From Vicia villosa (Eukaryota; Streptophyta; Magnoliopsida; Fabales; Fabaceae), in contig NC_081181.1 in the NCBI RefSeq assembly GCF_029867415.1, positions 74,992,144 to 75,056,143 of the forward strand: DNA of 64,000 nucleotides, given 5' to 3'. A program made the position numbers and the translations under genes. Below are positions 45,583 to 58,133 of the stretch, one piece after another; the stretch's first letter is position 1; every line of letters begins with the position of its first letter. Below the pieces are notes generated by a model. The model was not told where the DNA came from, searched no databases, and saw nothing but the letters and a program-made list of their open reading frames with translations.

Positions 45583-48500
45583 ATGGCTGCTTTGTCGTCT
45601 CTCAACGTTGGCTCATCTATTCCTCTTCATCTCCATGAAGAAGATCTACGAATTGTTCCGGTTATCTCTTGCTCTATTCCCAAAAAGGAGTTGGAAGTTA
45701 TCTGTGAACTTATGGTAGACTTTGATAGTCTTGAAGAGCATGAATTTTACCTTAAAGAATATATCATTTTTCAAGGATGGACTTCATTATTTGCTGAGTT
45801 CTGTGGACCGGTTTACCCAGATCTTGTAAAGGAATTTTGGGTGCATGCTGTTGTTGCTCCTAAATCTATTATGTTTGTCCATGGGAAGTATGTGGTTGTT
45901 ACTGAAAACACTTTGAGAATGATGTTTGACTTAAGAAACCCTGAAGGCGTTCATGAAGTTGATCAAAGGGCTGAGTGGAATGAGGTTTTGGCCAATCTCT
46001 ATACAGACGTGAAGCAAACAAAGTGAGTCAAGGACATGAAGGATCTCTACAAAGTTTGGACCAAGATTCTTCTGGGATGCTTCTATCACAGAAAAGCAAC
46101 CCATTCTGCAAATTTTGTCAACAATGAGCAGAAGTATATTCTTTATTGCATAGCCACTCAGAAGAAGGTTGATATTATCTACATAATCTTCAACCACATG
46201 TGGACTGCTGTAAGAGATTCCAAAAACGCTTTCAGAGCAAAGAAGAGTTGCATTATTCCTTTTGGAAGGGTTCTTAAAAATATTCTAGTTCACTCTAAGA
46301 TTGTTGAGGACTTGGAAGCTCAAGGGACCATCAAAGATCTTGTTGTTGATACAGGAAGCTGTTTGAATGCTCTCACCTTGAGAAAGATGAAGGTTATTAA
46401 ATCTATCAGACAAACCCCTCAACCTCTCCCAGGTGCAAGGAACAGAAGAGATCCTGTTTTTTCAGACTTTGAATCCTTCTTCAGAAGTGAACTGCCAGGA
46501 GTCAAAACTAAGTATCTGAACTCACTAAAGGAAGAAAAAGACAAAGACGCTCCTGCTAAACGTGGTCACAAGAAAGTTTCTACTTCCAGGCCTGCTGCTT
46601 CGGAAGATGTTTCAGAAGATGCACCTGAAGCTGGTGTCAAGAAGGACAAAAAGAAAATTTGATCATCCTTTTGTTAACTAGGAGAAGGAAGTCCAAAGTG
46701 TAGCTGCTGCTACTAGTACTGTTGAGGAAGAAGCTGTTGAAGAAGATGTTCCTGTTGTTTTAGCTGAAAATATAAACAGTGAAAAAGAGACTGCTGAGAA
46801 GAAGAAGAAGAAGAAGAAGAAGAGAAAGTCTAATAACAAGCGTGTGGTAGCTGAAAAGGCAGTTGAGAAGAAGAAGACAAGAAAAAGAAAATTGATCCTT
46901 GAAGCCTCAGATGAAAATGGGGAAGTTCAAGAAGCTGAGAATCAGCAAGCAGAAGTTGTGAATCAGCAAGAAGAAATCATTCAAGGACCAACAACTCAAG
47001 AAGTTGAAGGTCAGAAGGCTGTTGATAATAAGAAGGAGAAACTTGAATCTGCCAGAAGAAGAGAAATCTCTCTTGGAAAGGCAAAGATTGTGGAAGAATA
47101 GAAGAGTAAGAAGCAGAGGAAGCTTGAGGTTGTGTTTGAAGCAGTTCAGAAGGTGTCCAAAGGTATTCATCTCTGAACATGATTCTGTTCCTACTTTACG
47201 TTCAGAAGTTGCACCAATAATTGTTGCTCAAACCCCTGAACCAGTAAGTCAACCAGAAAAATCCCCATCAGAATCACCCATAAACATCCATGTTCTCACA
47301 CCTCCTTCTTCTCCTGTAATCAATACTCTTACCCCTTCTTATTCACCCATCTCAAATGTTCCCATTCCTACATCTCCACCCACAACCAACATTGCTTCTG
47401 ACCAGGCCCTTGAAACCCCTGTTCTTGATATCCAACCACTTCAAACTCTCTTTCCACCTCACAAAAATATATCCTCTTCTCAACCACCACCTCATGCAAA
47501 CTATGAACCCATTCCTCCCACCTCTCAAAACAATCCCTCAGTATCTGATCTTCTAGATTCTGCATCACATGAGCAATTGCTCCGTGACTGCAACTACACT
47601 CCCAAGCCTCGTCCTGAAACTGAACTAGTAGTGTTAGATTCTGAGAATGAAGCAGGATCATCTTTTCGCCTTGATAGAAAACCTCAACCCTACCTTGTTC
47701 TGAAACCAGACTCTCCCATAACCAAAATCAAATCCCGCTGAGCATACCCTATTGGTGTAATTTATGAAATGGTAAAGAGGAATCTCAGAAGAATCTTTGA
47801 TACTCCTAAAATAGTTTAGCATGTTGGCTTAAATGATGTTGTTATGCAAAAATTCTGGAGAATCTTCCGAAGAAAAGTAGATGCTTATTTTGAAGAACTT
47901 CAGGAAATTTGTGTTTGTGGAATTATGAGAAACTATGAAGATTTCTGGTTCAGTCGTCTTGGAGGGAGACATTGCTTTGAAGAGAAGGAATTCATTGATG
48001 AACTTGTAGAGGAACAAATTACTGCGGAAATGGAAGCCAATCCTTGCAGGGATATTGTGGTCTAGAGACCTAAGTATCCAGTTCTGATTGGAGACTTCAA
48101 GTCCTTGTTTGACTTTCTGAGGGAAAATCCTTCTGAGGAAGACCCCAATATGGTCATTCCAGAAGTTGCTGATCCGCCAGAAGTTGAAGGTCCTCCTGCA
48201 CCAAGGAATCTTGCTGCCATTCTTCAAGCTCTTGAGAATGGAGATTCTGATCTTCCTGCTCTAGAATATGAAGGAGATGCTTCTATGGAAGAAGCTGATG
48301 CTGAAGATCATCCTGTTGGAGATATTACTGCTGAGGAAAATCAAGTTGATGATCTAATAATGGAAGCTGCGATTGTGAATGTTGTCCCTCTGGACAAAAT
48401 TTATGAAGCTTCTTCTGGTGAACCCTCTCTTCTGGTGAAGACTCTAGAGGTTATTCAGAAGAATCAGGCTGAGCTAGCTTCTCGTATGGACAACAAAGAC

Positions 48501-48605
48501 ACCATCAATGTTGAGTTCCGCTCTTTCATGGAGAGACAGACTGAGAGCAATGTTGGGATTCATGACATGCTGGCCAAGATTATGTCTAAGCTAGGGTCGT
48601 CTTAA
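45583..48605 (+). pseudogene. Env-position ORF of Sirevirus B, about 1000 codons, interrupted
   Basis: This is the extra gene after pol. I choose the start at 45583 (MAALSSLN); the ORF also opens upstream at 45499. Blocks in order are an N-terminal domain with LVKEFWVHA and VVTENTLRMMF, a second domain with KILLGCFYHRKATHSANF, SCLNALTLRKM, a Lys/Glu-rich stretch (about 46520-47100), a Pro/Ser-rich linker (about 47180-47560), and a C-terminal domain with a coiled coil ending at SSKL-like MSKLGSS (48603). The frame is broken by a TGA (46024), a frame change near 46660 and another near 47100, and stops near 47740, 47816 and 48063. Sirevirus C (1-2112) is a homolog. No membrane segment is seen. 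Confidence 0.85.
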
Positions 48606-49105
48606 TCCTTGAGTCTTAGTTGTTTTTCTTTGTTTCTTGCATATCTCTTCTATGCATCCTCCTTGTATTTTCTGATAATTCTCTTTTGCAAATCAATGAA
48701 AATTATCCTTCTTTCTCTCATATTGTTTGTTTTTCATCTGAATCTTTTGTGTTTTTTGATGTTATGACAAAAAGGGGGAGAAAATTGTGATAAATGATCT
48801 GATTTATTTTATCAGTTGCTGGGAGAAAGTCTCTACATTCCTAACAGAACTTGCAAAGTTCTATGTCTTTGATTGTTTTGCAGGAAGTAAAGATATTCTT
48901 AAAAGCTCAACATAAGAAGCAAAGACATGAGGAAAAGCAATTATGTGTGGAAACAAGCTCATGGAAATTTGAAGCAAGCTGAATGCTGTAAAGCTTCAAG
49001 ATCAGAAGCAAGAAGGAAGAATGTTATGATATTCTGATGATTGAATATCATCTAACACATTCTTATTCCTTATATGTTCTGATACATGTTTTAGTTCTAA
49101 ATATT
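48606..49105 (+). other. 3' non-coding region of Sirevirus B, first part
   Basis: No ORF. It has a polypurine tract (AAAAAGGGGGAGA near 48770) and continues beyond the solo LTR at 51808, where further tracts stand near 52140, 52160, 52178 and 52300. The Athila-like solo LTR interrupts at 49105 (TSD ATATT). Confidence 0.75.
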
Positions 49106-50370
49106 TGATCGCAACTTTGCGTGTCTATTAGTCGAGATAACAGCAAGTGCATAGTCGTGTCGTGTAGTTTTAAAAGATATCGAATCCACAGGGACTATAA
49201 ATCGACCTACCATTATCTAAAGTTACTATGTAAAGCTAAGGCTAATGATATTTGGGTTTTTTATAAATGGGGAAACTAAAATCTTAAATCTAGGTAAAAT
49301 ATAATAACAAACGGATATCAGTATGTATTTCATCTAACTTAGGTGATCCGAAGTTCCGTTGGCCAGATTCTAATTAAATCAAAGATCTTTACTAACTACG
49401 TTATTTAAAAGTCCTCCTCTCAAACTCTCGCTCTATTGATTCAGATTACGATCCTAACTCTTAATGTATGCTTTCGCCATCCCACCAGATTTATAAATGC
49501 TTTTTGAAAACAACGTAATTAATAAAATGCTTGTTTTATGAAGTCGTTATCTACTTAAATCTCCTAATCTCAAACTCTCGCTCTGTTGACTCGGAACATG
49601 CTAATATCCCTAACGTACGCTTTCGCCATCCCGCGCGGGTGTAAAAACACTTTTTGAAAATAAATAAGTTCTAATTAGTTTTAATACGCTTTCGCCATCC
49701 TTAAAACTAATGTCCTATGTCTACTATCCAGTTAAAGATCTCAAACTTTCCCTCTATTGATTTTAACCTTTGACCGTCTTAACCCCTCAAACTTTCGCTC
49801 TATTGGTTTTAAGACTTACTAATTAAATTAGACATACAAACCAAAAACAAGTGATATTTAATAAAATATAATTAAGCCAATTTATTTCGGATCCCTACGG
49901 TTAAATTACTTTACATACCGACATCTAAATAAATTAGCCAGACATATTAATATGGTTAAACATGCATAAATAAATTCGGTTCATAATAATAGGCATATTA
50001 ATTGGCATATAATATATCATGCAATAATAATATAAATAAAGGCGGTAAATAATAAACCTGAATAATATAAATCTGAAATAAAACTTGAATCTTGGAGTAC
50101 TTGAACTTCCACCACAGGTTGGTTGGATCGTTCTTCAGAAATTATACGGCAGGAATTAAAACAAGGAAATAAAAACTAAATCTAACGTAAGGTTAGATCT
50201 GTTAAAGGTTCACAATAATTTCCGGTGTAGAAATTATTGTGAGAAAATATGAATGAAAGTAGAAATAAAAGCTGGAATTAAAAATGCTGGAATGAAAGGA
50301 AAATAATACTGAACTAAAAATAGTGGCTGGGACTAAGCATGGTCCAACCCCTTTTACGTGAACATCTTGT

Positions 50371-50630
50371 CCTTTATATAGTGCTACCTTGTAACTTCTG
50401 TTCCGTAAAACGTGGCCTTAAACTTCCTGAAGTATAGCCCACTTTGACTTAGAGCGTGGCATGAAAATAGGAGAATTTAAGGAAGTTATTGAGACGTGCG
50501 TCTCAAGTGGAGAAAATGGTGGAGACGGGCGGCTCAAAGTTGTAACGTGGCTTCTGCCTTGAAGGAGACGTGGGTCTTGGGCTAAAATGATTGGAGATGG
50601 GCGTCTCCATCATGCATGCTGGGCGTCTCC
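50371..50630 (-). promoter_or_regulatory. TATA box with upstream GAGACG/CGTCTC palindrome array
   Basis: On minus, CACTATATAAAGG is preceded, at about 110-250 bp, by GAGACGTGCGTCTC (50491-50504), GAGACGGGCGGCTC (50522), GAGACGTGGGTCTT (50565) and GAGATGGGCGTCTCC (50593). The Athila 1 and Athila 2 LTRs have arrays in the same place built from unrelated motifs. Confidence 0.5.
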
Positions 50631-50655
50631 ATCATCTTCTTTTTCTCTTCATAAC

Positions 50656-50681
50656 ATATATATATATATATATATATATAA

Positions 50682-50758
<77 letters not shown>
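50656..50758. repeat. (TA)n microsatellite
   Basis: Nearly uninterrupted TA over about 100 bp with one AGTATA break. Two ORFs of alternating Ile-Tyr through it are artefacts of the repeat. Confidence 0.95.
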
Positions 50759-50760
<2 letters not shown>

Positions 50761-50810
50761 GTGATAACATACATATATTAAGTGACGTATGTCACTTTTG
50801 TGGTGGGGCC

Positions 50811-50812
<2 letters not shown>

Positions 50813-50864
<52 letters not shown>

Positions 50865-50928
50865 TATATATAATATATATATTATATATAATATATATTA
50901 TATATAATATATATTATATATATAATTA
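50813..50928. repeat. (TA)n and TATAATA tract
   Basis: TA dinucleotides grade into a TATAATATAT-type tract that runs to the MITE boundary. Confidence 0.9.
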
Positions 50929-51324
50929 GAGGAGGGATCAAATTACACCCGAAGAGTTACACCACGAGTTACACTCGTTCAATAAACATTTCGAATTAAT
51001 ATTTTTTAAATTCAACCGTTGGATTGAAACAAAATATCATATAGATCATACCTATAAAGTTTGAGCTTAATCTATAATGATTTACTATACAATCAAGATA
51101 TCCAAAGATTAACGTCAAAATGAGCTTTCATATAATGTTAATTTTGATGTAATTCAATGACATAGTAAATCGTTATATATTAAGCTCAAACTTTATAGGT
51201 ATGATCTATATGATATTATGTTTCAATTTAACGGTTGAATTTAAAAAATATTTAATTCGAAATGTAGTTATTGAACGAGTGTAACTCGTGGTGTAACTCT
51301 TCGGGTGTAATTTGATCCCTCCTC
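50929..51324. mobile_element. Foldback MITE with long inverted ends
   Basis: The ends GAGGAGGGATCAAATTACACC and its inverted copy run inward over more than 190 bp. Much of the element is palindromic (for example TAAAGTTTGAGCTTAAT and ATTAAGCTCAAACTTTA). Flanks ATATAATTA and ATATAATTT give a 9-bp duplication with one mismatch, typical of Mutator-like elements. No transposase. Confidence 0.9.
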
Positions 51325-51329
51325 ATATA

Positions 51330-51525
<196 letters not shown>

Positions 51526-52308
51526 TATTTTCTTCATTCTTTGTGGTTTGGGCTTGCATCTTTGCACAATTGGGTCTTCTTTGCACCTCCTTTTCACTTC
51601 AGCACCCATTTTTCATCTTTTAGGCACAATTTGTAGTCATTTTAGCTCCATTTTTTCTCCTTTTCACAAATAGTCTCAATATGAGCATAAAACCTGAAAC
51701 AAAGCAAATACTCGCATAATATCACAATAAAATAACATAATTATAATAAAATAAGGAAATAATTGATATAAATCGAGCCAAATAAACGATACATTTTCGT
51801 GTTATCAATATTATCTGAAACATTATTGTTTTTGCTCTGATACGTATTATATGTTATGATTCATTCATGCTCTGACATTTGTCGTTTAGTTTGTTCTATA
51901 ACATTTCAGGATGTAGAGATGCTCTGATGATGCTTTGGTACATTCAACAATATTCTGATACAATCTAGCATGCAATGATTCAAGAATAAATTCAAGCTCT
52001 GAAGTTGTCCTATGGAAGCAAGAGTCAGAAGCTATGAATGTTCTGAAAGATCTAAGCATGTGTGATCGTCTCAACTAAAATGGAAAATACTCAGGGAAGT
52101 CCTTTATTTATAAATTTCTTCCAGTATTTATTTCAGAGGGAGATTATTTATCTCAAGGGGAGATTGTTAATCTCAGGGGGAGACATATTCACACACTATG
52201 TTTATATGCTTGTGCTATAGCTATGTAATTGTGTTTAGCCGTCTGATATTCTGATTGCAGATTCATATCATTTATATATGTTTTCGTCATTCTCAAAAAG
52301 GGGGAGAT

Positions 52309-53440
52309 TGTTAGAACAAGATTTGTCCTGATCAATATTCTTAGTTTTGATGATAACAATGTATATGAATTTTGTATGAGATAATGTGGTACTCTAATAC
52401 TACGCAATTTCCATTTCAGGAATTACATAAAGAGTATGCACAAAATCAGTGCAAGAAGCACTGACTCAGAAGGTTCAGCATGCAACATCAGAACATGGTC
52501 TGGCAAGACATCAGAAGATGGTCAAGCAGAATCAGATTATGGTCTATGGAAGCATCAAAAGAACTTGAGATTAGAAGCAGAAGCACTGAAGTTCTCATGG
52601 TATCACGCTTAGAAGCACTTCAAGGTCAGAAGACAAGAAGATGCTCTGCACCAAGCTATTTGACTCTGATGTTATTCAAACGTTGTTTACACAAACATCA
52701 TATCAGAAGCAAGTAAAAGATGGCAGGCTACGCTGACTGACAAAAGGAACGTTAGAAGCTATTAAAGGCAACTTCAGTAGACACAGCGAAAGCAAGGCTC
52801 GAGGTAGTTGACAAAAGAGTGGAACATTAAATACAATGTTGTACGAATTACGCAAAGCATTACATGCTCTCAACGGTCATCTTCTCAAACGCCTATATAT
52901 TGAAGTTCTGATGAGAAGTTGAATACCACACTTGCGCAAATATACAGAAACGCGTCAAATTCAAAAAGCTCTCCAACTTCATCTTCAACCTCACTACATT
53001 GTTGTCGTAATATATTAGTGAGATTAAGCTTAAACTTAAGAAAAATCACAGTTGTGATAATAGCTTTCTAAGAAGCATTGTAACTCTTAAAAGAATTTGT
53101 TTACATTAAGTTGTAAGAACTAGAGTGATCAGGTTGTTGATAAGTATACTCTAGAAAGTCTTAGAGGGTATCTAAGAAGTTTGTTCCTAGAGTGATCAGG
53201 TTGTGATCAGTATACTCTAGAAGACTTAGAAGTTGTCTAAGTGGAAAACCATTGTAATCTTGTGTGATTAGTGGATTAAATCCTCAGGTGAGGTAAATCA
53301 CTCCAAGGGGGTGGACTGGAGTAGTTTAGTTAACAACGAACCAGGATAAAAATCATTGTGCAAATTGTTTTTATCTTACAAGTTTTAAAGCTACACTTAT
53401 TCAACCCCCCCCCCCTTTCTAAGTGTTTTTCTATCCTTCA
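52309..53440 (+). repeat. 3' LTR of Sirevirus B
   Basis: It begins TGTTAGAACAAG directly after AAAAAGGGGGAGAT and ends CTATCCTTCA. It is near-identical to the 5' LTR. The next five bases TTTCG duplicate TTTAG. Beyond lies the gag of Sirevirus A. Confidence 0.95.
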
Positions 53441-53622
53441 TTTCGGTCTTGTGATGCCAGCATCGTTGGTTAGTGTGATAGCCATAGGACCATTAATGAT
53501 TACATCCCATATTTTTCTATCAATGGAGTTGATTTGAATGCACATACAGTCTTTCCAATAACTATAGTTTTCTCCAGTGAAAACTGGCGCTTTATTATAC
53601 GCCCCTTTTTACCGCTCTCCAT
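53441..53622 (-). pseudogene. gag: Gag N-terminus of Sirevirus A
   Basis: On minus this starts at the first ATG (MESGK) after the primer site and, after a frameshift near codon 6, reads APVFTGENYSYWKDCM and MAITLTN up to the insertion of Sirevirus B. The rest of gag is 20758-19875. The continuation across the two sides is in frame. Confidence 0.9.
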
Positions 53623-53660
53623 TTTCTAAAAATTTATATCAAGCACTAGAATGAACCGGA

Positions 53661-53673
53661 GCTCGTGATACCA
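53661..53673 (-). other. Primer binding site of Sirevirus A
   Basis: On minus TGGTATCACGAGC follows the LTR after two bases. It resembles the Met-type site of Sirevirus B but has an extra base (AC in place of A). Confidence 0.75.
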
Positions 53674-53675
53674 CT

Positions 53676-55214
53676 TGTTAGACATAGGAATGGTCTAGAG
53701 GGGGGTGAATAGACCACCTTTTTTTACTTAAGAAAATTTAAGCTTTTGAAACGTGACTTCCCTGAATCACTTAATCGTCTAAGAGCGATTATGTTATCGG
53801 GGACCGGATATGTGAACTCAACCGAACGGATGAAAATGTTAAGTGATGAATTACGTTTTAACGATTATATAACTTTTATCAATTGCACACTATATGTTAT
53901 ATTACTCACAATGAACGTTTTCTTCAAAATTTGAGCAAATGTTGGTTGAGTAATTTTATCGAACACTTGGTGATCGAAATTTACCAAACCTTAGTTTTTT
54001 GCTCAACAATGGAAATAAACGAAAACAAGTAGAAACGAGATAAAAGTAAAAGCGATAAGGAACACGATATTTTTTAAGGCAGTTCCTCTATCGTCCTCGC
54101 AGGAGTACGTCTTCCCCTAATTTCAAATGAAATTAGGAAAGCTTTATTTAATTGCAAAATGTTTAACAAGGATAGAAAGTACCAATCACAAACTACACAA
54201 TTGCAGTAAAATTGAAAACATTTCGATCATCCCCTTGATTCAAGTTGAATCAAGTCAATGTCTATGATCTTCACCGATCAAGACCCCGATCGTTCCCTTC
54301 TCAATCCTCCGGTTGTAGCAAGTTTGTTGAGCGGATCTTCTATCCCTCAATCCCTTATGCATGGCTGGATTGATTACCAAAGCGGATTGATCGTCAAAAA
54401 CCTTCAAACACAATCTTTAATGAAGAAGGAAAAACCCTAAGGTTTTATACAAGAAAACAACCTCAACTATATTCACTCGAACAAGATGAATGTCTACCGT
54501 CGAATCTCAAACAAGACAAAAATCTACCGTCGAACCTTATCAACACACGTTCCTTACTTCGATCGAGAAAGATGATTATGTGTGATTCTCGATCAATAAG
54601 AGAAAGGTTGAAGATGAGAAGAAGCTGAGTCAATCTTTCACGTTTCTTGTTAAATGCTTGAGAATGATCACTTGAGTATTTATAACACCTACACTGCATA
54701 GGCCAACTTGAAAACAGCAGAAAACAAGATTTATTAGCGACAGGTCGACCTACTCTCTGCATAGGTCGACCTATTGAGTGTATAGCACCTAAAAAAGAGC
54801 AATGTGTGACACTTGCGTCGACCTGAAGGGTCGGCGTGCGCATTCCCGTGATTTCCTCAGAATATCATGCGTCGACCTAAACCATTAATGCGTCGACGCA
54901 TTATGTTTTTATACTTGAGCCACAGTACCTTGATGCGTCGACCTGAAGGGTCGGCGTGCGCATTCCCTTGAGTTCCTCAAAATACTAATGCGTCGACCTA
55001 AGAAGGAAATGCATCGACGCATTCAGCCTTTACCTAAATTTCTTCACAAAGGGCTTGCACTAGGTCGACCTATAATATGTGTGAGTCGACCTATTGATGT
55101 CTTGTGGCCAAAAGTGCTTGTCTTGGTTGCATGTGCTCGATTTATATGATTCCACTTAGGTTGCGGTTGATTCACAATGTCCTGACATCATGAAAACAAC
55201 ACCCTGCCCTCACA
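53676..55214 (-). repeat. 5' LTR of Sirevirus A
   Basis: It matches 11724-13263 with few differences and equal length, including the palindrome array (54741-55093) and the TATA box (near 54681). The flank after it, TTCCT, pairs with ATCCT at 11719. Confidence 0.95.
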
Positions 55215-55415
55215 TTCCTGCCTTTACTTTAATTGTGTGGTTAGTAATTTAGGGGGTGATAAGCCTGTTAATTAATTTAGATTACTAACTTTATAAGATA
55301 AAATATCTGAATTGAAGCACATGATTGATGCACCCACACACCTTTAAGGTAATCCCTCTTATTGTTGCCTTTCGATTAAAAATAGTCAATTCCCACGGAT
55401 ACGAAGATTCCTTAG
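55215..55415 (+). mobile_element. Ogre LTR piece right of Sirevirus A
   Basis: It continues the Ogre LTR after the insertion point and matches 59655-59850 (for example TGTGGTTAGT..TTTAGGG, ATAAGATAAAATATCTGAATTG, GATGCACCCACACACCTTTAAGG). It ends at CCTTAG, where Athila 2 begins. Confidence 0.85.
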
Positions 55416-55477
55416 CGTGGGTTGCCTCCCACGAAGCGCTTCGTTTAACGTCACATGGCTCGACGGTCCATTACCCT

Positions 55478-56243
55478 TTATGGTGGAGGGTATTTCCTCT
55501 TCCAAACCTTGTTGCTTGTCATCTCCGCAACCAAGAACTCATGAAGATGAAAAGCATGGAGCACTTTTCTATTCAACTCACTTGCTACATTCTTCTTCTC
55601 ACCTTGCTCTTTCTCTCCCACTTTTTTCTTGACTTCCATGGCCTTCTTAGGACTTTTGATAGCTACATAAGTTGGTTGCACCCGAGAGGCTATGCTTGAA
55701 ACTTTTTCTTGGATATGTTTAGGACTTTTGTCTTCTCTCTCACATTCGATCATACCAACAGAAGCTTGATCATGTACACCTGCACTTTTTTTCTTGACTT
55801 CTAACATCTTCAAGGTTACTTCTTCATCAAAGACTTTCACCGTCAGTGTCCCTTTCTCAATGTCAAAGTTGCAACGACTTGTCAACAAAAATGGTCTTTC
55901 AAGAAGGATAGGAGTTTATTCATCTTCAGGAATGTCCATGATGTGGAAGTAAACATGGAATAGAAACTTATCAACCTCCACTAGTACGTCTTCAGCTATC
56001 CCATATGATTTCTTGATGGTGTGATCAGCGAACTTCAACTTTGTCTCACTTTCACTTATCTTTCCCAATTCAAGCCTTTTGAAGATAGATAGTGGCATTA
56101 AAATCACACTAGAACCAGAATGAATGAGTACCTTTTTAAACATTTTGTTCTTAATGGTGCATGGTATCGCCACAGCTCCAGGGTCTTTCTTCTTGATGGG
56201 GATCTTCCTTGCTGGAGAGATTATGCTAGATTTTTCAGTTGCG
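55478..56243 (-). pseudogene. pol: Protease and linker of Athila 2
   Basis: In minus order: AIPCTIKN, the active-site region reading IHSGSS (Asp replaced by His), then LMPLSIFKRLELGKISE, VAEDVLVEVDKF, FHIMDIPEDE (stop near 55918), CNFDIEKGTLTVKVFDEEVTLKML, and a charged linker ending KVWKRKYPPP. It has one more linker segment than Athila 1 but ends at the same site. Reverse transcriptase and integrase do not follow. Confidence 0.85.
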
Positions 56244-56245
56244 AC

Positions 56246-57982
56246 TTATGTTTCTACCCCCACTAGTCTCTTTTTACCGATAACCTCCTTCATAAACTTC
56301 TTGTACAACGGCATGTGCTCAAGTGCTTCAAAGAAAGGTAAATTAACTTCTAACTTCTTGAACAAGGCAAAAAAAAATTCAAAATCCTTTTTTGTTGAAT
56401 TCTTCTTTGACACACTAGAAGGAAAAGGTAGCTTGATCACCGATTTAGCATCTTTCTTATTTTTTTCTTCAAGTGGCTTAACCGGTGGCACCACAACTTC
56501 AGGCTCTTTCGGATTCTCTCTTATTTCCAGATCTACCTCTATGACCAAGTTGTCATCTATTTCCTCTTTCTCTTTTTCTGATTCTGAAACTTTCTTACTT
56601 CTTGTTGTAACAACATTGATCTTCTCTTGATCTTTCAGATTTTTCAAAGTTGAGCTCGGAAAGGTACCTTGTGCCTGTAGAGTGAGATGTTGTGCTATTT
56701 TCCCCACTTGAACCTCTAGGTTTTTAATCGAAGCAGTGGTGATCCTATGGTTGTTTCTTGTTTCTTCTTGAAACTGAGAGCATTGTCCATCCAATCTCTC
56801 AATATCTACTTCCCACTCTGCCTTCTGAGGGCCTTGTTGTTGTTGTTGTTGTTGTTGATCTTTCCAAGCGAAATTGGGATGATTCTTCCACCCAGAATTA
56901 TAGGTGTTATAATATGGATTATTTTGCCTCAGGAATTTGATTTCTTCAATCTTCTTGGAAGTAGCAACACAATATACAGTTTTCTGAGGACCATGGCAAA
57001 TTTCACAACTTACAGGCTGAGCTTGTTGAACTTGAGCCACCTGTTGTGTACCTATATTCACAACCTTCAATCTCTTTTCCACTTCAGACGCTATTGCATA
57101 TTCAACCCGAATTTTGTTGGTTTCTAGCTTCAGATCAATGACTCCTTCAGGTTTGCTTGTACACCTGTCATACAACTCCAAATGCTCATTTGTAGCTATC
57201 GCTTCAATGATCTTGATGATAACGGAGGCTGTTGTGAAATTAGTTCAGCCTCCAGCTGCTGTGTCGATCAACTGCTTTGTCTTGATTCTGAGCCCGTTGA
57301 CAAACATCTGCACCTGTTCAGTTTTGTCCATATTGTGTGTTGGACATGCCACAAGAGTCCTCTCGAACCTTTTATAAGCATCCCCCAAAGATTCACCCTC
57401 CTTTTGCTTGAAGCTCAAAATTTCATACCTTTTTCGTAGAAAGACTTACGATGGAAAATATTCATTCAGGAAATCCTTTTCCATTTCTTCCCACGATGTG
57501 ATACTGCCTGCTGGTAGGGAATAGAACCACTCTTATGCCTCTTCTTCTAGAGTGAAAGGGAACATCCTAAGCATCTTTGCTTCTTCAGTGTGAGCGTCAA
57601 TTTTCAGAGTGGTGCTCATGGTCAAAAATCTCTACAGATGCTTGTTTGTGTCTTCATTAAACTTTTTGGTGAAAGGTTTCCTTTCAAGCTGATTAATGGT
57701 GCTTGGGTGCAGTTGAAAGTTGGCAGCATTTACCGGTTGGTTGACAATTGTTTGTCTCCCTCCCGGTGTGTTTGTAGAACCATAGTCACTAAGAAGTCTT
57801 TCTAGTGCGGGTGGATTCTCGCCCATAATTTCTTCTTCACTTTTACAATCTGAACATGAATGAACTGTAACAACTTCTTCTTCGGATTCCAAATTAGCCA
57901 GACGAGCTTTTCTGTGCCTTGCGTGCAACGTTCGTTCAATTTCTGCGTCAAAAAGAAATTCAGCTGAGGCTTTACCTCGCAT
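56246..57982 (-). pseudogene. gag: Gag of Athila 2, two open pieces
   Basis: Pieces 57982-57632 (116 codons) and 57181-56246 (311 codons), with a decayed stretch between holding the core Gag (readable on minus as the FTLEEEA..SLPAGS and KRYEI..ESLGDAYKRFERT region). The N-terminus MRGKASAEFLFDAEIERTLHARH matches Athila 1. The second piece holds CEICHGPQKTVYC and a poly-Gln run (about 56830-56855) not present in Athila 1. Stops fall near 57248, 57450 and 57530. Confidence 0.88.
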
Positions 57983-58110
57983 AAACAGATTAGGCGATGA
58001 TTAGAATGAGGAATAATAGATTAAAATAAAAGTGCCGAAAATAAAATTTTATTCGCAGAGCAACCAAATTCTAATTGAAATAAATCTAAAACTCAATTAT
58101 CTTCGGCAGT

Positions 58111-58128
58111 CCTCGACAACGGCGCTAA
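58111..58128 (-). other. Primer binding site of Athila 2, mutated
   Basis: On minus it reads TAGCGCCGTTGTCGAGGA, against TGGCGCCGTTGCCGGGGA in Athila 1: three changes, all G-to-A or C-to-T. Confidence 0.85.
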
Positions 58129-58133
58129 AAACT

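Noticed and set aside
45375..45605. 76-codon minus ORF before the env-position gene
   Set aside because: Antisense to the leader; no support.
50582..50781. ORFs of alternating Ile and Tyr on both strands (also 51268-51623)
   Set aside because: They are frames through the TA microsatellite; no protein coding signal.
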